The notes under the pieces were generated by a model, which saw nothing but the letters and a program-made list of their open reading frames with translations, did no database searches and was not told the DNA's origin. From assembly GCF_009858245.1 (NCBI RefSeq), contig NZ_VMSB01000001.1:1612001-1676000 (forward strand): DNA of 64,000 nucleotides, read 5' to 3'. A program made the translations under genes and the position numbers. Positions 59,647 through 64,000 of this stretch are shown in pieces (the stretch's first letter is position 1; every line of letters starts with the position of its first letter). Source of the DNA: Ornithinibacter aureus. Its GTDB lineage: Bacteria > Actinomycetota > Actinomycetes > Actinomycetales > Dermatophilaceae.

Positions 59647-60309
59647 ATGCCGACGGAAGCCGTAGACCTCAGCGGCCCAGGCACCCATCATCTCTATGAG
59701 CTCGTCCAGGCAGCCTTGGCGACCAGCCTGGCCCAGCGCCCCGGCGAGGACTTGGTGGCGATGTGCCTGCGGAAGCCTGAAGCGGAGGCCACGGACGCGC
59801 TCCGTGGGTCTTTGAACCGCACGGGTGCGTCGGCGGGTCACCTTGCCCGTCGAGAGGCGTCCCTGGGGGTGGCACGGACGGACCTCATCCTCCAGGACCT
59901 CCCGAGCGGTCAATTGCTTGCGGCGGTCGAGGCCAAGGTGGTCACGGCTGCGGACGCGTTGGCACCCCGGTTTGCTGATTGGTTCGATCCGCAGGTGGCT
60001 GGCGATGTTTCGAAGCTCGTACGCAGTCCGTCGGGGTTGAGGCTGTTTCTGGTCTTCAAGACGCACTGGCGCTGGATGTCGCGACCCGAAATGTACGCCT
60101 ACCCTCGACTGCTCAGAAATACACCGAGAACACCCGATACGCAGTTGTCCGATGACGCCATCGCCCAAGAACTCATGGTCACGCATGCTGCTGTCGTGGA
60201 CGTGCTCGCTCGTCACGGCGTCGGCCACGTCCGCGCGCATGTCCTCGCCGCCGGCGCTCACCCTGACGTTGGATCGGTGGTCCTGACGGGACACATGGGA
60301 ACCCTTTGA
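59647..60309 (+). CDS. Hypothetical protein with possible PD-(D/E)XK nuclease core
   Basis: A 220-residue protein. The sequence VARTDLILQDLPSGQLLAAV followed at once by EAKVV fits the D...ExK active-site pattern of PD-(D/E)XK nucleases, with Asp and Glu on neighbouring strands. A conserved-looking FVFKTHWRWMSR-like region comes later (LFLVFKTHWRWMSRPEMYAY). No family is recognised. The ATG at 59647 starts 118 bp after the winged-helix gene on the same strand. It could be a defence, repair or restriction-like nuclease, by motif only. Confidence 0.5.
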   Translation: MPTEAVDLSGPGTHHLYELVQAALATSLAQRPGEDLVAMCLRKPEAEATDALRGSLNRTGASAGHLARREASLGVARTDLILQDLPSGQLLAAVEAKVVTAADALAPRFADWFDPQVAGDVSKLVRSPSGLRLFLVFKTHWRWMSRPEMYAYPRLLRNTPRTPDTQLSDDAIAQELMVTHAAVVDVLARHGVGHVRAHVLAAGAHPDVGSVVLTGHMGTL

Positions 60310-60437
60310 CCGCGGCCCCAAGGCTCGAGCGGCGACGGTTAGCGCACCATAGGACTCGGGACGTCAGGCGGCGTAGAGACGCACGTCATGGCGAGCGTAC
60401 GACGAGTCGTGATCAAACTCAGCAACGGGGTCTTGGG

Positions 60438-60752
60438 TCACCCGACCACGGTTCGACGAGTGTCGACGCCGTGGGACCAGATTCTGGTGGTGCGCAACAG
60501 CACGGTGATGGCCGTGCGTGTCTGCTCGTGCACGACGAGTGAGACAGGACCGCGCTGGTACATCCGGCGCCCAGGTCCGTAGCGCGGGTGGCAGGAGTAG
60601 GTCTGCTCGGGCTGAATGACGCAGCGCAGCAAGTCATCGAGGCTGTATCCAAGTTCCGTGGCTCGATCTTGGCAGTGTGCGCTGAGGGTGACGTCGGCAT
60701 CGTCAACGAGGCGGGCGAGTGCACGCGCTTGACGGGCGTGGCGGGGATTCAT
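60438..60752 (-). CDS. DUF4258-like small protein
   Basis: A 104-residue protein. VTLSAHCQDRATELGYSLDD followed by GRRMYQRGPVSLVVHEQTRT and AITVLLRTT matches the general plan of DUF4258 proteins: an H..R...R helix, then a strand pair with a conserved V(T)V. These proteins are RelE/BrnT-like in fold and sometimes act as toxins. The ATG overlaps the stop of the upstream 220-aa gene (ATGA), so the two are translated together. Toxin activity is conjecture. Confidence 0.6.
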   Translation of the reverse strand: MNPRHARQARALARLVDDADVTLSAHCQDRATELGYSLDDLLRCVIQPEQTYSCHPRYGPGRRMYQRGPVSLVVHEQTRTAITVLLRTTRIWSHGVDTRRTVVG

Positions 60753-61411
60753 CGGCCGGCCTCGAAGGCGTCTCGGGCGGCCTTGGTGTACCAGCGCACG
60801 CGCCCGTGGCGGTTGGGGTAGCCCTCGACGCTCAGCTGTTCAGCCGCCTGGGTTGGGCTGAGCCCGAGGTCACCCATCAGGGTCTGGAGGCGAGCAGTCG
60901 TGTCAGCGGCGCTACGGGTTAAGCTGCTGGGCAGGAACCATGCCAAGCCTCTGGTCAACTCGGGTCGCTTGGCCGCGACGGCGTCATACATCGAGTCGAG
61001 TTCCTGCAGCCGGCGCGACAGGTCGTCGACGCGTTCGTCCTTCAGGGCTTCGCGCTGGTCGAAGTACCATCGCTGAGGAAGCTCGGCATAGGCGAGGTGA
61101 ATTCGTAGGTCGAAGTCAAAGAGGGCCCCGATGACAGCCACCTGGGAAGCCCGGTCGGATCCCAGGCTGGACAGGTCATCGATGACGACGTCGGAGGGCG
61201 CTTCCGCTTCTCCACCGTCGATTTGGCGGCAGGCAGCCTCCGCGAGCCAGAGCAGGCGTCGCAGGACGGGTCGCTGCACCGGGGGCAGGTCGAGGTGCGC
61301 GTCGTACTCGGTGAGGTCGTCCCAGCGGTACATGTGGTTGTCGCGCAGGTAGTGGTCGACGTCCCCGCGGTGGGCGGCCGTGGCGTAGACCAGGGCGGGT
61401 CGTGATGTCAT
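60749..61411 (-). CDS. Hypothetical protein with HTH-like C-terminus
   Basis: A 220-residue protein of unknown family. The C-terminus LSPTQAAEQLSVEGYPNRHG then RVRWYTKAARDAF resembles the DNA-binding tail pattern seen in serine recombinases (AA..L...G.P...G..W). The rest is acidic and helical (ALFDFDLRIHLAYAELPQRW), with no recombinase catalytic domain. GGAGAC precedes the ATG at 61409-61411. It is coupled to the DUF4258-like gene. It could be the DNA-binding antitoxin or regulator of that unit. Confidence 0.55.
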   Translation of the reverse strand: MTSRPALVYATAAHRGDVDHYLRDNHMYRWDDLTEYDAHLDLPPVQRPVLRRLLWLAEAACRQIDGGEAEAPSDVVIDDLSSLGSDRASQVAVIGALFDFDLRIHLAYAELPQRWYFDQREALKDERVDDLSRRLQELDSMYDAVAAKRPELTRGLAWFLPSSLTRSAADTTARLQTLMGDLGLSPTQAAEQLSVEGYPNRHGRVRWYTKAARDAFEAGR

Positions 61412-61483
61412 CTGCGTGTCTCCTGTCCAGGGCCCCTGCGGGCCATTGGCACCATCTGAACAGCACAGGACGCTCGTTGGCCA

Positions 61484-61544
61484 CCCAATCTCTATTGGGC
61501 TAAGCGTCGCTCGAAACTAATGCGTCGGGGCTTGATTAGTTTCG
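61484..61544. promoter_or_regulatory. Hairpin and 10-bp inverted repeat upstream of the 220-aa gene
   Basis: CCCAAT/ATTGGG forms a 6-bp stem at 61484-61499. CGAAACTAAT (61512-61521) is matched in inverted orientation by ATTAGTTTCG (61535-61544) across 13 bp. Both lie 70-135 bp upstream of the two-gene DUF4258 unit. They are AT-richer than their surroundings and look like an operator or recombination site. Confidence 0.5.
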
Positions 61545-61675
61545 ACCGGAGGAGTCGCTGGAGGCACCAAGTGGCTGGGTCGCCAGTGGATGCACCGGTC
61601 CTGCATCCCTATCCGTGACCTGAGATTCACCGGAGGCATTGGCGGCAAGCTGAGGCCGTCTGACACGCTGTCCAC

Positions 61676-62009
61676 ATGTCTTCTCGCCCCGGAAGGGCGC
61701 CCTGCGTTGGAGTGGTGACGACCCTCAGGGACCAAGTGGGTCCTGTTCACCGGCAAGAGCAGGATCGCCGGAGAGCATGTCCTCCGCACTCGGTTGTTCG
61801 CCATGGTGCGCGCTCGAGGCGGACAACCAGTGAATGTTCGCAGCCAGAATCTGGTGTACGTGGAAAACCAACGGTGCTGGGGAAACCACATCTGCATCGT
61901 GGATGACGCTGGGGTGGCGGCACTCCTCCAAGGCGTCCCGGCGACCTGCCTACGCTCAAGGTCCATCCATGGCGACCTCGTTGAGGTTGCTCCGGGTCCG
62001 GGTTCCTAA
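61676..62009 (+). pseudogene. Small frameshifted gene
   Basis: From ATG 61676 one frame leads to GVVTTLR. A one-base shift near 61728 leads to GTKWVLFTGKSRIAGEHVLR then LFAMVRARGGQPVNV, ending VEVAPGPGS at 62009. The FTGK....R......GG layout is reminiscent of BRCT domains, but this is weak. The frame holding the better protein-like part has no start codon before a TTG at 61794. It is probably a decayed gene. Confidence 0.4.
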
Positions 62010-62160
62010 CGGTGCAACATCATCTCCGCCAACCCGCACGCGGCGATGAGCCGCGCCTCGATGTTTCCGCTCATGCTTGATATGTAGGTGATCTTCTCGG
62101 TCACTGGCGCGGCATGGTTGGCCTCGTCGATCCACTCGAGGAGGAGCCGTGATGACTGGT
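62006..62160 (-). pseudogene. 3' fragment of an unknown gene
   Basis: About 50 protein-like codons read SSRLLLEWIDEANHAAPVTE then KITYISSMSGNIEARLIAAC and end EMMLHR at a TAG at 62006-62008, tail to tail with the plus-strand remnant. No start codon or related sequence precedes them. A truncated gene is the simplest reading. Confidence 0.35.
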
Positions 62161-62224
62161 GTCCTGCCGTGCCTGATCTCGCCTGTGGAGTCCGAGCGGA
62201 GCGCGGCGGCGGGCCGGCTGGTGC

Positions 62225-62575
62225 TCATGCTGCCGGTTCAAGTCGCTGTGGCGCCGGGCGGGTCCGGACGCGGCGGCGCGCGAGGTGGCTTCCCAGCACC
62301 ACCAGACCGACGCCAGCGGTGATGACGAGTAGGTTCACCACGCCGTAGCCAGCGAGTTCGTGGGGGCTGAACTGGACGGGAAAGCCGTGCGGTTTGGGGC
62401 CGAATGCCTCTCCTTCGAAGCCTTGTTGGGGTCCAAGCCACTCGAGGAGAACGGCGAGCGTCTGGTAGGCGAAGACGGTCGCGTCTAGTGCGAGATAGGT
62501 GAGGATCGCCAGACCACGCTGCTTGATGAAGTAGCCGAGCGCGAAGGACGACGCGAGGGTGAAGATGATGTTCAC
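62225..62575 (-). CDS. Small membrane protein
   Basis: A 116-residue protein with three hydrophobic segments (IIFTLASSFALGYFI, LTYLALDATVFAYQTLAVLL, VVNLLVITAGVGLVVLGSHL) and a basic tail. A Pro/Gly-rich loop (GPQQGFEGEAFGPKPHGFPV) separates the second and third. The family is unknown. The GTG at 62573-62575 is the apparent start; the ribosome site is weak. It is the third gene of a leftward unit after an NmrA-like gene and a broken membrane-protein gene. Confidence 0.65.
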   Translation of the reverse strand: MNIIFTLASSFALGYFIKQRGLAILTYLALDATVFAYQTLAVLLEWLGPQQGFEGEAFGPKPHGFPVQFSPHELAGYGVVNLLVITAGVGLVVLGSHLARRRVRTRPAPQRLEPAA

Positions 62576-62819
62576 GGGAGAACTTTCTTGACGGGCGGAA
62601 TCGCGCGGTGCTCGTTTCCGAGCCCGACCGCGGCTGGGTGTTGTGCGGGAGTGAGGTGGAAGGTTCGGCGTAGTCGGCCTGCGACGGCGGCAGGATCGGG
62701 GGCTGTGCCGGTGGGGCGATGCTCGAGGTCGTCACGTCTGGGCTCGGCGGCGTGGCGACCCTGCACCGTTTTGGCAGCGGAGCCTCGGTGTAGCGGTCTC
62801 CGATGTGAGAGGGTGGCCA

Positions 62820-63540
62820 TCAGCGCGAGCGGTCTCGGCGCCATAGCGCCACGCCAGCGCCGGCGAAGCCGAGGGCAGCGACCCACAACCCGATTCCGGC
62901 CGCGACGGGGCCAGGCATGAACGGGTGAGTGAACCCGCCCAGGGCCAGGCTCATCCCCGCCCAGGGCCAGGCTCATCCCCGCCCAGGCTGGCGCCGCGTG
63001 GCTGCGCCACAGGGCCAAACCAAGCAGGAGCAGCCCGAAGGTGATCCCGATGATGAAGGACAGGCCGGCGAGCAGCATGATCGGGTGGTCCTCGATCGCC
63101 GCCTCAAGCTGGACGACGGGGTCGACAGGAATGTGTTTCTCCACGATGAGTGCCGCTGGGAACACCGGGCCTTGCAGGTTGGTCAGACCGACCAGCAGTC
63201 CACCGCCGGCCACCACGGCTGCTGCGGTGGTCAATCGCGGTGCCCCTCGATATGACACCCAGATGACAGCAGCGACGGCGGGGAGAAGGAGGGACATGAA
63301 GGGGACGGTGAGCCACTCCATCAGGTGGATGCGGCCCGGGTCCTGAGTTGCGACGGCGACCTGCTCCGGAAGCGGCGCGTCACCGGGGAATGGGCTAATC
63401 AGGTAGAACGTGCCCATTGCCATCATCGGGATGGGGGCCACGACGGCCAGCAGCCGCCGCAGGATGTCCGGAGCGCGTCCACCGGGTGCGCTGGCCTGGA
63501 TCACTGGCTGCGAGGTTGCTGCGTCTGCAGGGGTGGTCAT
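62820..63540 (-). pseudogene. Polytopic membrane protein broken by a 22-bp tandem duplication
   Basis: An intact frame from ATG 63538-63540 encodes several membrane helices (VVAPIPMMAMGTFYLISPF, VPFMSLLLPAVAAVIWVSY, LAGLSFIIGITFGLLLLGLA) up to AWAGMSLALGG. A duplicated 22-bp unit then shifts the frame into Pro/Arg-rich nonsense. Removing one copy restores FTHPFMPGPVAAGIGLWVAA and LGFAGAGVALWRRDR, with a stop at 62820-62822 (~240 residues). The ATG overlaps the stop of the NmrA-like gene. The function is unknown. Confidence 0.8.
62936..62987 (+). repeat. 22-bp tandem duplication inside the membrane-protein gene
   Basis: Units 62936-62957 and 62958-62979 are identical (they begin CGCCCAGGGCCAGGCTCATC). 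The first eight bases of a third unit follow. The unit length is not a multiple of three, so gain or loss of one copy switches the frame. Confidence 0.95.
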
Positions 63541-64000
63541 GATGCGCTCCGGGTCTGACGTGCTGGTTTGAAGGCGGCGGCGTTCTCGGCGAGGAACGCA
63601 CCCACAGGGCGTGCCGGCCTTCCGAGCACGTCGGTGACCGCCGAGGTGGTCGCCGCCTGGGCTCCTGTCCGGAGCTGGTCGAAGATGGCGAGGATCTGAT
63701 CGGTCACGAATGCGGGGACTCCTCTTTGATCCAGTGACTGCCGCACCTGGTCGTCGGTCCCGCTGGCGTAGGCGATGGGGCGTGCGGCAACATCGGTGAG
63801 CAGTTCGGCCAGCTGGGTGAAGGTGACGGCCTGAGGTCCGGTGAGTTCGAGGACACGCTCGGTGGGGAACGGGTCGGTGGCGAGCAGGTGCGCCGCGACC
63901 TCGGCGACGTCGGCTGGATGCACCATGGCGACGGGGGCGGCGAGGGCGGGTGCCGGCAAGATGTCGTGGTCGCGGACCTGGTCGGCATGCCCGAGCACAT
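63537..64000 (-). CDS. NmrA-like NAD(P)-binding protein, 3' part only
   Basis: The C-terminal ~154 residues of an atypical SDR/NmrA-type protein, entering from the right edge. The visible part has the substrate-side pattern PVAMVHPADVAEVAAHLLAT, then ERVLELTGPQAVTFTQLAEL and the terminal TSAVTDVLGRPARPVGAFLAENA, all typical of NmrA/QOR2-like proteins. The NAD-binding GxxGxxG lies outside the window. Its TGA overlaps the ATG of the broken membrane-protein gene. Confidence 0.87.
   Translation of the reverse strand, partial: VLGHADQVRDHDILPAPALAAPVAMVHPADVAEVAAHLLATDPFPTERVLELTGPQAVTFTQLAELLTDVAARPIAYASGTDDQVRQSLDQRGVPAFVTDQILAIFDQLRTGAQAATTSAVTDVLGRPARPVGAFLAENAAAFKPARQTRSAS

Noticed and set aside
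60388-60582. Small plus-strand frame of 64 codons
   Set aside because: It overlaps the better supported minus-strand DUF4258-like gene, whose start is coupled to its upstream neighbour.

Overview
The window is very GC-rich DNA with actinobacterial gene content: GTG/ATGA-coupled starts, Lsr2, a BTAD-type regulator, actinobacterial NusG with a long acidic N-terminus, and DUF5709. Gene content and codon habits suggest a high-GC actinomycete near the Intrasporangiaceae/Dermatophilaceae. That placement is inference, because no 16S rRNA is present.

About 1 to 50.2 kb looks like ordinary chromosome. Region 1-2.4 kb (minus strand) is the conserved tRNA-Trp - secE - nusG - rplK - rplA block, with rplA cut by the window edge. 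Region 2.6-5.5 kb (plus) carries an aspartate aminotransferase, a DUF5709 protein and an adenosine-deaminase-family enzyme. Region 5.56-6.68 kb holds one XRE gene bracketed by a 34-bp inverted repeat. Region 6.9-9.5 kb (minus) has murB, two MaoC-type hydratase subunits, rpmG, tRNA-Met and tRNA-Thr. Region 9.5-18.4 kb mixes a metal-receptor protein, an SDR enzyme, endonuclease IV, a DinB-like protein, an AraC regulator, a frameshifted GNAT gene, a large BTAD/ATPase regulator and ilvA. Region 18.5-30.6 kb has a fused two-half ABC exporter, the fused mutase icmF with an operator-like palindrome, a kinase-like protein, aroQ, and a two-component system whose histidine kinase runs in frame into a polytopic membrane protein.

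Region 30.7-38.8 kb is a complete form II (AYRGAGR) CO-dehydrogenase-like cluster read leftward: coxD, coxE, xdhC/coxI-like, coxS, coxL, coxM, coxG. A mocA-like molybdenum cofactor enzyme lies at 39.8-40.6 kb. The cluster is bracketed by two copies of one long palindrome. Region 40.7-46.2 kb is a single 1845-aa biotin-dependent carboxylase laid out like eukaryotic acetyl-CoA carboxylase. A decayed secreted-protein gene and three membrane-protein genes follow.

From about 50.3 kb to the right edge the window looks like an integrated element. It starts with a tRNA 3'-end-like fragment and terminator, a tyrosine integrase preceded by four phased 10-bp repeats, and Lsr2. It then has an IS110 transposase with a long non-coding end, a relaxase remnant, a lipoprotein, and an ISL3 element with inverted repeats and target duplication that has split a small gene. 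The rest is orphan genes (a possible PD-(D/E)XK nuclease, a DUF4258-like two-gene unit, a winged-helix regulator), several frameshifted or truncated genes, and at the edge a small membrane/NmrA-type operon in which a 22-bp tandem duplication has broken one gene.

The octamer GGATGCCG/CGGCATCC occurs roughly 60 times in the first 50 kb but only about twice in the last 13.5 kb. This signature separates the backbone from the acquired region and may mark an undescribed chromosomal motif.
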